64,000 bases of DNA from Salvator merianae (Eukaryota; Chordata; Lepidosauria; Squamata; Teiidae). Positions within the stretch are counted from its first letter, which is position 1, and the number at the start of each line of letters is the position of its first letter. A program made the position numbers and the translations under genes. The DNA lies in contig QVOM02000049.1 of assembly GCA_003586115.2 (NCBI GenBank), positions 20,195,881-20,259,880 on the forward strand. Direction: 5' to 3'. The notes under the pieces were generated by a model. It searched no databases, was not told where the DNA came from, and saw only the letters and a program-made list of their open reading frames with translations. This document shows, piece by piece, positions 46,801-53,605 of the stretch.

Positions 46801-49685
46801 TCAAGACCTGGATGTCAGTAGCTCCTTCCTGTGCACCATGAGGTGTAGCAACGAAATGGCGTCCAATCTGGAAACCAGCATTGCAGCCTTGATTTCACAG
46901 TACCAACTTGCTACGGTGCTGTACATTACAGGGGAGAAATTAAAGCAGGGAAGGGAGGGATACACTTTGTTATAGCTTCCAGATACAATGTGTCCCTAAA
47001 AGGCAGCCAGCTTTAAATTGATAGCTGGACATGAGGATGATTTTCCCTTCCTCCCTTCCTTGGACATAGCCAACAGCCACCTGCACCTACACAAAAAGGG
47101 GCTGGATGGCACATGCTAGCTGCTGACATTGGAGGTGCAGCAATGACATGGAACTCCTGGCTACCTCAAAAGTGGATGCATCAAAATTTTCCTTTTAACT
47201 TTCTCAACTTTTTAAATCTTTTCCATAACAATTTATTTAAAACTGGTGCCCATGGGGAAGCGACCCTTACTCCCATGCAACATGGTGTAAGCATTTGCAC
47301 ATTTCTGGAAAATTTCCTTATTAAAAAAAAAAAAAATCAATGATGTTTCAGTTTCTGGGCAGGCAGAGTCCAGCCTCTAAAGACATGGTTGGAAAATGAG
47401 GGGATGATGTGGAGGTAGCTGGTCAGGGGTAGGTCTCCGCCCCTATCCCGGCATGCATAAGCTTGATTGAGAAAAACTGATCCTATAAGGGCGAAGGGAA
47501 GGGCACTAAGGTGGTAAGGGGTAGAGACGTAAAAAGCACCTTTTAAGGAGACTGAGGATGGGAAAAGGAAGGTGTGAGCAGCAAGGCCCAAACTGAGGAC
47601 AGATTTTCGGGTGTTGGGTGTGATCAGGGCTGGTACATTTTCTGACTTGCCAAATAACACGGACTACCTTCTTGAAGTGTGACAATGGTCTAGATGTCTT
47701 TAAGCAAGCTGTGATACTGAACAACAAAGAACCTGGACTAGATGGGCTTCTTTTTAAGCCTAGAACCTCTTCCCAGGATGAGGAGATAGGAAGGTACTTT
47801 TAAAAACCCAATCATCAGCCACCTTACAAGTATAGTTTTGTGATAGGATGGTTTTGAAGGTGGTCTTTAGATGCCTGTGAAAACCTGGGCCCATTTACAT
47901 CCAACTTTTAATCTAACTTCAGTCCATTTCAGAGTGAAGAAACACACCAGCAAAGTCACAAATTGTTTTCCTTTGGCATTATCTAACTCAGAATCTAACC
48001 TTAGAACATAAGAGGAGGTCTGCTGGATCGGGCCACAGCCCGTCTAGTCCATCTGTCTCACACAGTAGCCCATCACTTGCTTCTGGGCATTCTCAGGCAG
48101 AACATAAAGGCAAAATCTTCAGCTGCTCTTGACTCCCTGCACATGGTCTTCAGAGACATCCTGGCTGCCTGTATCTCCAACCTAGAGGTGCTACCTATGC
48201 ATCCATTCTAGTAGCCATTGATGCACCTGTCCTCCATGAATTTGTCTAACGGTTTCTTAAACCCGAAACCTCTGGGTTTAGATAATGTGGAAACAAAAGG
48301 ATAAGTCACTTTTGTTGATGTAACTGTCCACTCTGAAGGTGGACTGAAGCTGGATTAAAACTTAGGAGTGACAAAGTTTTGGGAAATCTGATTTAGCCTC
48401 GAGCAGCTGGTCAGGCAAGGAAGTCAAAAACCTTCCAGCTGGGAAAACTAGGGAAGTTAATGAGTGACTCCGTATTTGGCTAATCTTAAACAGTAACACA
48501 GAATGCTGATGAAACCAACAATTACAGTAAAACAGTTTTATGTACTAAAAAGGCATTAACTGAAAGCTGCAGTCTTCCACGGTGACACATACCACATAAA
48601 TTGTATTGATTCCGAGGAAAACTGACCATAAAAATTTCAACACTGGATTAGAATACTATATTTTAAAATAAGAAATATAAAAAGATTGCATCTTCCCAGT
48701 CTAAAGAAGGTATGAGAACTACACAGCTTCAGGGCCATCTTTATCTTTCTGGTGTTACTTTTAAATATTAATATCTGATACTGTGATTGCTACCAGTCGC
48801 CTCATTTGGGAGTTACTGCAGCTCAATGGTAGAGCAAACTGCCTAGAAAGCAGAGGGTTGCCGGTTCAATCCCCAGCCTCTCCCTGGAAGTAGGCAGTGG
48901 GAAGCCTCTTCTGTATCTCTGCCTAGGAAACTGCATACACCAGGAGTCGGACACAACTCAATGGAACCCAATAAGAACAACAATCTCATTCCATATTGTT
49001 GTACAGATACAGAAAGCTGATCCCATTTCACTGGTATTCTGCCACTCTTTCTTAACATATCTCCTCCTTTCCCACCCCCCTTGTGAAAAATGTCTGTCAA
49101 TGCAATGGTTTAACACATCTTGAGGGCGGTGAGGATGGCATCCTTTTTCATTGCTACATTAACGTCCTCAGCAAATCACATTTATCATTCTAGATACATC
49201 GAGAAATTCTCCACGATCCTCAGTGAAGAGGCTCTCATTTTTCTGGCTGTGCTGCTTCAACCTTTGAGCCGCGTGCAAGTAGGAAATCAACAGGTGAGTT
49301 TCTCGTGGCCATGCATCAGCCGCTGAACAGTAAAGCGGACGACCTGTTGAATCTCTGCTTCATTTTGCAGCCCTGCCTGAAGCGTGTGGCCTGAAGGTGT
49401 CGCTGTGAGGCTGCAGAACAAAGTATGCGCAATCCCCAAAGAGCAGGCAAGCAATGGGTGCTACAGCTTTCAGCAAGCAATAAGCAAAAGAGTGTTACCG
49501 GGCAGGTGCCTGACTTGAACCGCTGTCAGATCCTTAAGCAGCCTGCTAAGCAGCGGACATTACAAACCTTCTCTGGGTGATGCGTCGCCACTGCCTGGAA
49601 TAGCTGAGCTCGCCTGCATGGCAGACATCGCTAGCCTTGGAAACATTCCTGGGAAGGTCCCGAGAAGGCGCAAAAAGGAAGCCAT
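14092..49685 (-). CDS. Crotonase-superfamily enzyme (enoyl-CoA hydratase/isomerase-like), complete gene, 6 coding exons
   Basis: Coding segments 49568-49685, 40987-41154, 35500-35597, 31994-32138, 28293-28442 and 14092-14315 join in phase (junction phases 1,1,0,1,1) at GT/AG borders to 903 nt, 300 residues plus TAG. Domains: presequence-like residues 1-40; crotonase fold from about 42 to 265. The oxyanion-hole segments are [10 protein letters not shown] and [11 protein letters not shown]; the Glu of LEL aligns with Glu144 of rat mitochondrial hydratase. The second hydratase Glu (Glu164) is Cys here (FGVFCRRFG), and VDGGT places an Asp where dienoyl-CoA isomerase ECH1 has its catalytic Asp204. 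The C terminus is AKL, a PTS1. By family it binds acyl-CoA thioesters and forms oligomers; the substrate is unknown. Isomerase or specialised hydratase activity is an inference. It matches none of ECHS1, ECH1, AUH or ECHDC1-3 as I know them; the closest remembered relatives are bacterial crotonases. Introns are 8.4, 5.4, 3.4, 3.6 and 14.0 kb. Confidence 0.93.
14514..14934. mobile_element. Non-autonomous DNA transposon, GGGCCT...AGGCCC ends, 3-bp target site
   Basis: 421 bp flanked by CAT on both sides (14511-14513 and 14935-14937). Ends GGGCCTGGAGACACTCAC and (reverse complement) GGGCCTTTTTGCACTTTCC. The 3-bp duplication suits PIF/Harbinger or Chapaev3-type elements. Long sections match 17326-17757 and 26731-27077. 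It lies about 200 bp from exon 6 of the crotonase gene. Confidence 0.75.
15601..15992. mobile_element. DNA transposon related to the GGGCCT group
   Basis: Left end 'ggggtctttctgcatgg' and right end 'aagtgcggaaaagacc' are inverted copies in outline. A CTA triplet occurs at 15598-15600 and 15993-15995. Borders are approximate because the ends are offset by a few bases. Confidence 0.55.
16655..16752. mobile_element. Palindromic hAT-type MITE remnant
   Basis: 'gttgctggactacaactccc' with a partial inverted partner 'gggagttgtaac' about 70 bp on, the pattern of a very common squamate palindrome. Other decayed copies: 6175-6280, 6630-6760 and 25145-25210. Confidence 0.6.
17195..17815. mobile_element. 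Dispersed reptile repeat interrupted by a MITE
   Basis: Two halves, about 17195-17325 ('gtagccgtgttagtctagat ... gcatctgatgaagt') and 17758-17815 ('gtctatgaaagctcatgcta'), are the parts of one well-known amniote repeat that in other copies are contiguous. The class is not certain. Confidence 0.7.
17326..17757. mobile_element. Non-autonomous DNA transposon nested in another repeat
   Basis: 432 bp with ends GGGCCTTTCCGCACCTTAC and (reverse complement) GGGCTTTTTTGCACTTTCC, flanked by TTA at 17323-17325 and 17758-17760. Removing it with one TTA rejoins the host repeat exactly, so the borders are firm. Confidence 0.85.
20075..20310 (+). mobile_element. CR1 LINE 3' end
   Basis: Plus-strand CR1 tail: 'ggttgaacctcaggaaaaac ... 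ggcctaaatagtcccttcca'. Decayed; ends near 20300 in an AT-rich stretch. Confidence 0.8.
22895..23035 (+). repeat. GAAA then GGAAA microsatellite
   Basis: (GAAA)n from about 22899 to 22944 passes directly into (GGAAA)n to about 23030, with GCAAA variants at the right edge. Frames through it encode only Lys/Glu/Arg or Phe/Leu/Ser/Pro strings and are not genes. Confidence 0.95.
23104..24564 (+). mobile_element. 1.46-kb DNA transposon copy, no recognisable transposase
   Basis: Flanked by CTTAAA (23098-23103 and 24565-24570). Ends 'gtgcagtcagacac' and (reverse complement) 'gggctcagtcagacatc' form the inverted repeat. A second copy, same orientation, is at about 43547-44704. The longest internal frame (179 codons, minus, 23251-23790) resembles no transposase I know and is not conserved in the second copy. 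Confidence 0.75.
25765..25801 (+). repeat. GT dinucleotide microsatellite
   Basis: About 18 GT units with one CG interruption at the left end. Confidence 0.95.
26731..27077. mobile_element. Non-autonomous DNA transposon, GGGCCT group
   Basis: Left end GGGCCTGTTCACACC, right end 'gtgaataagccc'; flanking triplets TAA and AAA differ by one base. Internal text matches the copies at 14514 and 17326, including an inverted pair near the right end ('cctagaatggtattgttata'). Confidence 0.65.
28293..28442 (-). CDS. Crotonase gene exon 5
   Basis: 150 nt between AG (28443-28444) and GT (28291-28292, GTCAGT). It encodes [20 protein letters not shown], then [20 protein letters not shown] and [10 protein letters not shown]. 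The '[10 protein letters not shown]...[10 protein letters not shown]' block is the canonical crotonase helix region. Asp of VDGGT occupies the position of the ECH1 dienoyl-CoA isomerase aspartate. Confidence 0.94.
28720..28815 (+). mobile_element. CR1 LINE 3' fragment
   Basis: 'gcatctggccagacatggtg ... ttttatgttctta', the 3' segment shared with 39840, 42100, 48003 and 56760. It lies in intron 4, about 280 bp upstream of exon 5. Confidence 0.75.
30005..30110 (-). mobile_element. LINE 3' tail (L2-like)
   Basis: 'tttatatttttatcccaccc' followed by a decayed body, the reverse of an L2-type 3' end; same pattern at 32930. Confidence 0.5.
30865..31680 (-). mobile_element. CR1 LINE with reverse-transcriptase fragment
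   Basis: The minus strand encodes [17 protein letters not shown] and [11 protein letters not shown] (RT motif with the catalytic Asp pair), then [14 protein letters not shown]; further down [20 protein letters not shown] and [17 protein letters not shown], the C-terminal CR1 ORF2 block. Broken between about 31250 and 31460 by frameshifts and stops. It sits in intron 4 in the same orientation as the gene, which explains the long minus-strand frames there. Confidence 0.92.
31994..32138 (-). CDS. Crotonase gene exon 4 (active-site region)
   Basis: 145 nt between AG (32139-32140) and GT (31992-31993). It encodes [20 protein letters not shown], then [15 protein letters not shown] and [12 protein letters not shown]. 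It contains the second oxyanion-hole Gly and the Glu equivalent to hydratase Glu144 (in LEL). The Glu164 position falls on Cys. Confidence 0.94.
32490..32690 (+). mobile_element. tRNA-derived SINE in crotonase intron 3-side flank
   Basis: Head 'gtagcacagtggtagagcaa', B box 'ggttcaatcc', body ending 'ccaggagtcagccgcaactc'. Possible target-site copies 'acatataa' at 32482-32489 and 32691-32698. It lies in intron 3, about 350 bp from exon 4. Confidence 0.85.
32930..33490 (-). mobile_element. L2-like LINE 3' region
   Basis: 'gtatttctatcccacccttc' tail followed by antisense 3' text ('acaccttgaatcaagctt', 'gcacattatggtagtctact') common to the L2 copies at 10.8 and 1.9 kb. In intron 3. Confidence 0.65.
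34342..34691. mobile_element. hAT-like MITE
   Basis: 350 bp; ends TAGAAGTGTGCAAA and (reverse complement) TAGAGATGTGAATG. The flanking octamers CTTTAGAG and CTTTTGAA match at six of eight positions, as expected of an old 8-bp hAT duplication. The interior is rich in 'aattcgatt' and 'ttgcaaa' inverted pairs. Confidence 0.7.
35500..35597 (-). CDS. Crotonase gene exon 3
   Basis: 98 nt between AG (35598-35599) and GT (35498-35499, GTATGT). It encodes [19 protein letters not shown] and ends KGPGPM. 'FCAGYDLK' is the first oxyanion-hole loop of crotonases (FCAGADLK in many relatives). It is too short to stand out as a long open frame and was found by expecting this motif between exons 2 and 4. Confidence 0.93.
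36924..37585 (+). mobile_element. hAT-like MITE family A, split by a second element
   Basis: Left part 36924-37093 and right part from about 37538 together equal one family A element (compare 53395-53605). The middle is the family B element at 37094-37537. Confidence 0.75.
37094..37537. mobile_element. DNA element family B nested in family A
   Basis: Ends 'ggctgcctccagacag' and (reverse complement) 'ggctgcatccagacag'. Full-length sister copy at 55082-55506. Contains the diverged hairpin 'gggctatgttaggattgcc' paired with 'ggcaattccacgtagccc'. Confidence 0.75.
38937..39225 (+). mobile_element. L2-like LINE 3' end
   Basis: Decayed ORF2 C terminus ([24 protein letters not shown]) followed by an AT-rich tail '...ggataaaaatgaatataaat'. 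It lies in intron 2. Confidence 0.65.
39840..40050 (+). mobile_element. CR1 LINE 3' fragment
   Basis: 'aggatgcctctaaaggccat' through 'gatgctggactagatgggct' to 'ggtccttttatggtct'; parallels 42094-42275 base for base over much of its length. Confidence 0.8.
40140..40206. repeat. Common squamate dispersed repeat fragment
   Basis: 'agtgggacttacttctgagt' ... 'ggttaggattgcac', a motif I know from many squamate intergenic regions; class uncertain. Confidence 0.5.
40684..40930. mobile_element. MITE with GTGTGATCAGACA ends
   Basis: Left 'gtgtgatcagacac' and right 'gtctgatcacac' are inverted copies; the interior also has inverted segments ('aaatctgaggctttaagg' against 'cctaaagcctcaaat'). The right end stops about 60 bp from crotonase exon 2. 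Confidence 0.7.
40987..41154 (-). CDS. Crotonase gene exon 2
   Basis: 168 nt between AG (41155-41156) and a consensus GTGAGT donor (40981-40986). It encodes the first crotonase beta strands: [20 protein letters not shown] followed by [15 protein letters not shown]. The 'NRPEVRNA' block is the usual N-terminal signature, and '[10 protein letters not shown]' leads into the oxyanion-hole loop. The phase fits exons 1 and 3 (split Gly codons at both ends). Confidence 0.93.
41921..42061 (+). repeat. Perfect 71-bp tandem duplication inside a CR1 fragment
   Basis: Unit 41921-41991 is repeated at 41992-42061 without a mismatch over 70 bases. Both copies read 'gcacagtgaaaaggttcagc...'. It lies at the 5' side of the CR1 end (to about 42275). 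Confidence 0.95.
41921..42275 (+). mobile_element. CR1 LINE 3' end
   Basis: 'aatggattggacagattcat' ... 'gatgctggactagataggct' ... 'tttgtgttcttatgtt', the same 3' region as 39840 and (reversed) 48003. In intron 1. Confidence 0.85.
42431..42610. mobile_element. Near-palindromic 180-bp MITE with clean 3-bp target site
   Basis: Starts GGCCCTTTCTGCACTTGG and ends with its exact complement CCAAGTGCAGAAAGGGCC. Flanked by GAA at 42428-42430 and 42611-42613. Most of the element folds back on itself. End motif and 3-bp duplication link it to the GGGCCT group at 14514, 17326 and 26731. Confidence 0.9.
42985..43160 (+). mobile_element. Family B element fragment with strong hairpin
   Basis: 'gggtgcctccaggtaccag' end, then a 20-bp stem (43029-43048 with 43059-43078, one mismatch) and a 10-nt loop, then text ending 'gggttcccgtaatag', as at 58150-58330. 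Confidence 0.65.
43330..43450 (+). mobile_element. Family B element fragment
   Basis: 'ccccatccagacagggagaa' end and the hairpin-like core 'ggctactatggtgggattgc'; decayed. Confidence 0.5.
43547..44704 (+). mobile_element. Second copy of the 1.46-kb DNA transposon
   Basis: Matches 23104-24564 in order and orientation ('tatttaatcagtttacaggc', 'ttttctggacta', 'tgccactgtggatgtcttgg', 'cccctgtgaagtcaagattt', 'gatatggatta'). Shorter by internal deletions; the poly-G run near 43770 is unique to this copy. Confidence 0.75.
44723..44925 (+). mobile_element. tRNA-derived SINE with ACAAC tail
   Basis: Well-preserved copy: A box 'gttcagtggtagagcaa', B box 'ggttcgatcc', tail 'caacaacaacaacaaa'. The anticodon-loop equivalent reads CTGGAAA, suggesting a tRNA-Ser(GGA)-like ancestor, but this is tentative. 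Confidence 0.85.
45650..45815 (+). repeat. Left arm of a 1.5-kb-spaced inverted repeat
   Basis: 'ccaaccatgtccttagaggt' ... 'gaaacaccattgattttttg' ... 'tctggaaatgtgcaaatgc'; the reverse complement recurs at about 47292-47440. Element class not recognised. Confidence 0.7.
45816..47291. other. Unclassified segment between the inverted arms
   Basis: No open frame I recognise and no familiar repeat. Near 46060-46080 there is 'caccaatatttaaggagtat', resembling a core promoter. It lies in intron 1. It could be part of a decayed long-terminal-repeat or DNA element, but I find no protease, polymerase or transposase motif. Confidence 0.35.
47292..47440 (-). repeat. Right arm of the same inverted repeat
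   Basis: The reverse complement reads 'ccaaccatgtctttagaggc' ... 'gaaacatcattgattttttt' ... 'ccagaaatgtgcaaatgc'. The A run at about 47324-47337 marks a likely 3' tail in one arm. Confidence 0.7.
47884..48381. mobile_element. Long-inverted-repeat MITE split by a CR1 fragment
   Basis: Left part 47884-48002 and right part 48284-48381 match the element at 8899-9112 ('cattatctaactcagaa', 'gtggactgaagctggattaa'). The middle is CR1. Confidence 0.8.
48003..48283 (-). mobile_element. CR1 LINE 3' fragment nested in a MITE
   Basis: Reverse of the 39840/42100 type: 'agaacataagaggaggtctg' ... 'catgaatttgtctaacgg' ... 'aaacccgaaacctctg'. Inserted in the loop region of the older MITE. Confidence 0.85.
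48811..48985 (+). mobile_element. tRNA-derived SINE
   Basis: Same family: 'cagctcaatggtagagcaa', 'ggttcaatcc', and an end 'ggagtcggacacaactcaat' followed by an AACAAC run. A short internal piece is missing relative to the 44.7-kb copy. Confidence 0.85.
49568..49685 (-). CDS. Crotonase gene exon 1: start codon and targeting presequence
   Basis: 39 codons plus one base, ending at a GT donor (GTTTGT, minus strand, 49562-49567). The ATG sits in a strong Kozak context (ACCATGG) with an in-frame TAG nine bases upstream, so this start is well supported. The peptide begins [20 protein letters not shown], with Arg at 6 and 17, no acidic residue before residue 34, and many Ala, Ser, Leu and Met: typical of a mitochondrial presequence. 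Alternative starts at Met20 or Met23 would drop most of it. Confidence 0.88.
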
Positions 49686-49800
49686 GGTGAACTACTCGGA
49701 ATTCAAGAGACCAGGACTAAAAACGTAGCAGCGTCCTGAGTTTTAAATAGACCCTCTATTGCTAGTGTTTGCTTCAAGCAAACTTTCAACACAACCCACA

Positions 49801-49810
49801 TCTCGCGAGA
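49801..49810. promoter_or_regulatory. TCTCGCGAGA palindromic promoter element (BANP-type site)
   Basis: An exact 10-bp palindrome TCTCGCGAGA about 115 bp upstream of the crotonase start codon. This element is known in CpG-island promoters of broadly expressed vertebrate genes and is bound by BANP when unmethylated. It predicts constitutive expression. Confidence 0.75.
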
Positions 49811-50447
49811 ATATAAGGGAGGGAGTTCCACTTCCAATTCGTGTTGGGCGGGGCACTAGTCGGAGTGGAATATATGGACATCTATAGATGACGAAGACTA
49901 CTGTGCTCGATATTTATTTTTTTGACATCTCAGTCATGTGGTTTTGAAGCACATGGGAATCTAGACGCAAATAAACGTCTGTTCCCACAGTTTTCATTCT
50001 ATTCTATGAAAAGAATATGAAAAGGAGAGAATAGCGTTCCTCCTCCTTTACTAGCACATAAAACTTGGAATTAGTTATCAGTATTAAATGCTATGTAAGA
50101 AAACGAATTCCTTCTTCCTCTTCCACCAATCGCTTAGGAAATACCTGCTTGCCTTTAACTAGGATCTGTTGTAAAACTAGGGGAGGAGCGGGAGGGGGTG
50201 CAATGTATGCAGCAATATTATAAATTTTAAGAAATTCTAACAAAGATTTTTTTAAAAAATAAAATAAAATTTAACAATAGAGGGAATTTCAGAAGGATGT
50301 TGCTTACTATGCAGGTGACACCTGCTGAAATTTAATTTTCTGTGAAACGATGAAATGAGAGGCTGTAGAACAAACAGCCTGGAGAAAAAAGGGTCACCAG
50401 TTCTCTCTAGAAGTAGACAATAGCAAACCACTTCTGTTTCTGGGACT

Positions 50448-50630
50448 GGCTGTAGCTCAGCAATAGAGCAAACTGCCTGGAAAGTAGAGGGTTGCTGATT
50501 CGATCCCCAGTCTTTCCCTGGAATTAGATAATGGCAAACCACTTCACTATCTCTACCAAGAAAACTTGATAGAAGGTGGGCATTCAGTCAACCAGGAGCC
50601 AGCCACAACATTGTGGTATACAACAACTAA
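50448..50630 (+). mobile_element. tRNA-derived SINE, preceded by a broken copy
   Basis: Full copy with 'ctgtagctcagcaatagagc' and a B box variant 'gattcgatcc'. A partial copy of the same SINE occupies about 50355-50440 just upstream ('gaggctgtagaacaaacagc'), so two insertions lie head to tail. Confidence 0.8.
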
Positions 50631-51654
50631 AGCAGCAGGAACCCTGTCCTTTTTTTCATTTGGTGATCCTATACCACTATAAGATGCTCCTCAATCCAAT
50701 ATAGGCCCATTGCCAGGATGATGCTTATGCTGTGGACACGAATTACCTTACACCACTTCTGACAATGTCCTCAACTGTCAGAATGTCACTTAAACTGTTC
50801 CCAGACTGAGCATGTAGACCATTTTGCACCTTTTGTTCATGGAAGATCAAAATGATACAGTACCACACCATGCCTCTTCAAGTGCATTCCCAGAACTCTT
50901 CCCTAATTCTCCCTTAAAATGTCTGTAAACCTTCCTAACTGGTAAAATCAGCAACGACCTGCAGATAGGGCCGAAAGACCAGTGGAGGAGAGCTGAGTAA
51001 ATCAGCTTCAAGTCAGAGTCGCAGCCCTCCGCACAATGCTCCCGTGATCTTCATCCAATGATCTTCATCCATGAACCACTACTAGGTAAGATCCCATTAG
51101 GAAAACTGAAAAGTGAAGGAGGACAGCACAACCTGGACCGTGTTTTCTGAACTTTCTGGAACAAATAAGACACACATCCCAATTGTGAAAGTGCCCTTAA
51201 ACTTCATTTTTATCCCCCTTCTGTCCACCTCTCTCCCACTTTATCATCAAGCATATATGCAATACTATCAGTTTTATAGTTCCATGGCATTTTTTATTTT
51301 AAGAGGTCAGGTAAGTTAAGGAATTCAAGGAATCTGTGACCATAAAGTGATTTTTAAACACAGTGGAAGATTTCTTTAAGCATGCATTTGAGCATACTTA
51401 TGTATAATATCTGTCATTCATCTTCCACTTTCACTTCTGCTTCTGCTTCTACTTTTCTTTTCTGCAAACTATTGGGAGAAAAAGTGAATAACCAGAATTA
51501 AGCAATAGCATCAACACTGAGATTGAAGATTTCTAGAATGAGATCAAAACAAATACTTCCAAATGTTAAAAATTAAGAGTTCTTGCATACTAATAGAAAG
51601 GGACCTGTTGAGATTAAGTGTTGCTGTCCTGAGAAAAACTGAAGTAAACTAGAC

Positions 51655-51870
51655 TCAGGTGATGATCAGACACAGGGGGGAAAAGCATCTCTGAGGCGTC
51701 TTATAGAAAGTTCTGAGGTGGGATTGTTCACACACCAGCCTGCCCCTCCCCCCTCTCCTGATCATTCTATGCTAGAAAAGGTGGATTAGAGAAGGGTTGG
51801 GAACAAGAGTGCCACACACTGTCTCTATGAGGCACCTAAGCTGCCATTTTGGGTGTGTCTATGCAGTAAG
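51655..51870 (-). mobile_element. hAT-like MITE family A, reversed
   Basis: 'tgatgatcagacacagggg' on the left and 'ttttgggtgtgtctatgcag' on the right; internal 'gctagaaaaggtggattaga' is the reverse of the family A core. Confidence 0.7.
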
Positions 51871-52021
51871 ATAGGGAGGGGTCTCCCATAATTGGCACTT
51901 GCATGTGGAAGGGAAGCCCCTGAATCCTTTCCTATCGTGGGACAGTGTCCCATGCAGCAAGGGCCTTTGGGTCCCTGAACATCATCTTTCTGGATACTAA
52001 TCAAAAATGTCTTACAAAATC

Positions 52022-52071
52022 TTTACTTGTAAAACAAGTAAACAATAAGTGTCTTGTAAAAGACACTTATT
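52022..52071. repeat. Two adjacent perfect hairpins
   Basis: TTTACTTGT (52022-52030) pairs with ACAAGTAAA (52034-52042); AATAAGTGTCTT (52044-52055) pairs with AAGACACTTATT (52060-52071). Both are perfect, separated by one base. Function unknown. Confidence 0.8.
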
Positions 52072-52628
52072 TCATAAAATGTTCCCCAAATGCTTTTTTG
52101 TTATGAATCTAAAAATGACATGAGCGTCTGCCTGTAGCAAAAGGATTGATTATGTTGGCCAAACCTGAAGGTAATTAAATTTTAAAAATCTGGAGAGTAC
52201 TGGGATGGAGATGCTGGTATAAACAGTCAGATTGAGGCATAAGGGAGTTTTTGTTAGACCCTTAAAGTTGCTTCTCCTCTTTCCCGGTCCAGCAAAGAAG
52301 GACTTACTTTCAGGACAGACTAAAGTCCAATGTATGGACATCAAAGACAACAACCAAATCGGTGCTCAGCTGTCCCAATGCACCCCTAGTTATGATCAGT
52401 CATCCTTACACAACATCAAAAAAACCCTTCACACTGCTTAGCTGCCATTATCTCCTAAACTGAGGAGATAGAAAGTACACATTTGTCTAAAATTGTGCAA
52501 GCGATTTTTTTAAAAGGGAGATTCTCAGTCAAAAGATGTAGATTTGTCTCGATGAGCTTTTGCAGGCCATCTGGAAGCATCTTTGCTTCAGGACTCATGA
52601 TTGAAATCTATTTTCTCCATTTCACTTT

Positions 52629-52920
52629 GAAGAAGAAGAAGAACTTGGTTTTTATACCCCGCTTTTCTCGGCCGAAGCTGACTCAAAGCAGCTTACATGG
52701 TTATTTTTCGCCCGAAGGCTTACATCTTTCTATCTTCCGCATCACACAATGTGATGCTCCCTATTTATCTACTTGCAATTACTTGCTTTCGAACAGCTCA
52801 GTTGGCTGGAGCTAGAGGCCAGTAGAGGGCGCTCATCCCCTCTACACGGTAGACAGGGGCCTTGAACTCCGATCCTCCTATTGAAATATCTTTGCCTTAG
52901 CCTTCTGCACCACTGTGTCT
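52629..52920 (-). mobile_element. Sauria-type SINE
   Basis: On the minus strand a tRNA-like head ('cagaaggctaaggcaaag...'), a body, and a tail ending '...aaaagcggggtataaaaacc' plus (TTC)n, the BovB-like 3' end typical of Sauria SINEs. Same family as 56418-56743. Confidence 0.75.
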
Positions 52921-53394
52921 CCTTTGATTCTGAATACACTGAAGACTAGTAACTGGTCTAGTAGAAATTTAACCTGTTTTGTTTCTACCCTTTTCTGTTT
53001 CACAAAGTTCTCTTTATGAAGAAGACTGCATCTCCAATACTTAAGCAAAGGCACCTTAAGAAAGATCAGTTTCCATTACTACCAGCAGACACCAGCTGGC
53101 CTGAGGTGCCTTTACTGCATATGAAGACACAGCTGAAGCTTTGCTGAACAAGGAATCAGTTCTGAGGTCAGATGCCTTACTTTGCAGTGACCAGTACTAT
53201 AATGAAAGGTTGTCATTCCCCCTGTTGAAAAATGTCCTTTCCTTCAAGAAGTACCACAGGAGGAAGGGAATCTATGGAGACTTGACTTTAGCTCCTAGGG
53301 AGCAGATTATGCAGGCACAACAGAATATATTTACCATGTGTTACATATGTTGGTTTTGTTCAGTTCTGTGTTCTCTTTTGTTCTCTTTGGTTGT

Positions 53395-53605
53395 GTTCAG
53401 ACACAACAAAAGGGGTGCCTCAGAGGCACCTCAGAGACAGTAGTGTGTGGCCCTTGTGTTCCCAAACCTTCTCTAATCCACCTTTTCTAGCACAGAATGT
53501 GTAGGAGAGTGAGAAGGAGCAGACTGGTGTGTGAACAATCCCATCTCGAAGTTGTCTCTGAGCTGCCTCAGAGGTGCTTTTTGTGTGTGTGTCTGATCAC
53601 AGCCT
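53395..53605 (+). mobile_element. hAT-like MITE family A
   Basis: Cleanest family A copy: 'gtgttcagacacaacaaaag' on the left, 'gtgtgtctgatcacag' on the right, subterminal inverted 'gcctcagaggcacctcagag' against 'ctgcctcagaggtgc'. Confidence 0.75.

Larger units (their letters stand above)
49300..49900 (-). promoter_or_regulatory. Crotonase gene promoter, CpG-rich
   Basis: A CpG-enriched block of about 600 bp surrounds exon 1 in otherwise CpG-poor DNA. The TCTCGCGAGA element (49801-49810) lies about 115 bp upstream of the ATG. This is the only CpG-island-like start between the DSP end and BMP6. The transcription start is unplaced. I see no coding sequence leaving it on the plus strand. Confidence 0.7.

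Noticed and set aside
45300..47700. A possible endogenous retrovirus
   Set aside because: The paired arms are inverted rather than direct, and no gag, protease or polymerase motif is visible.
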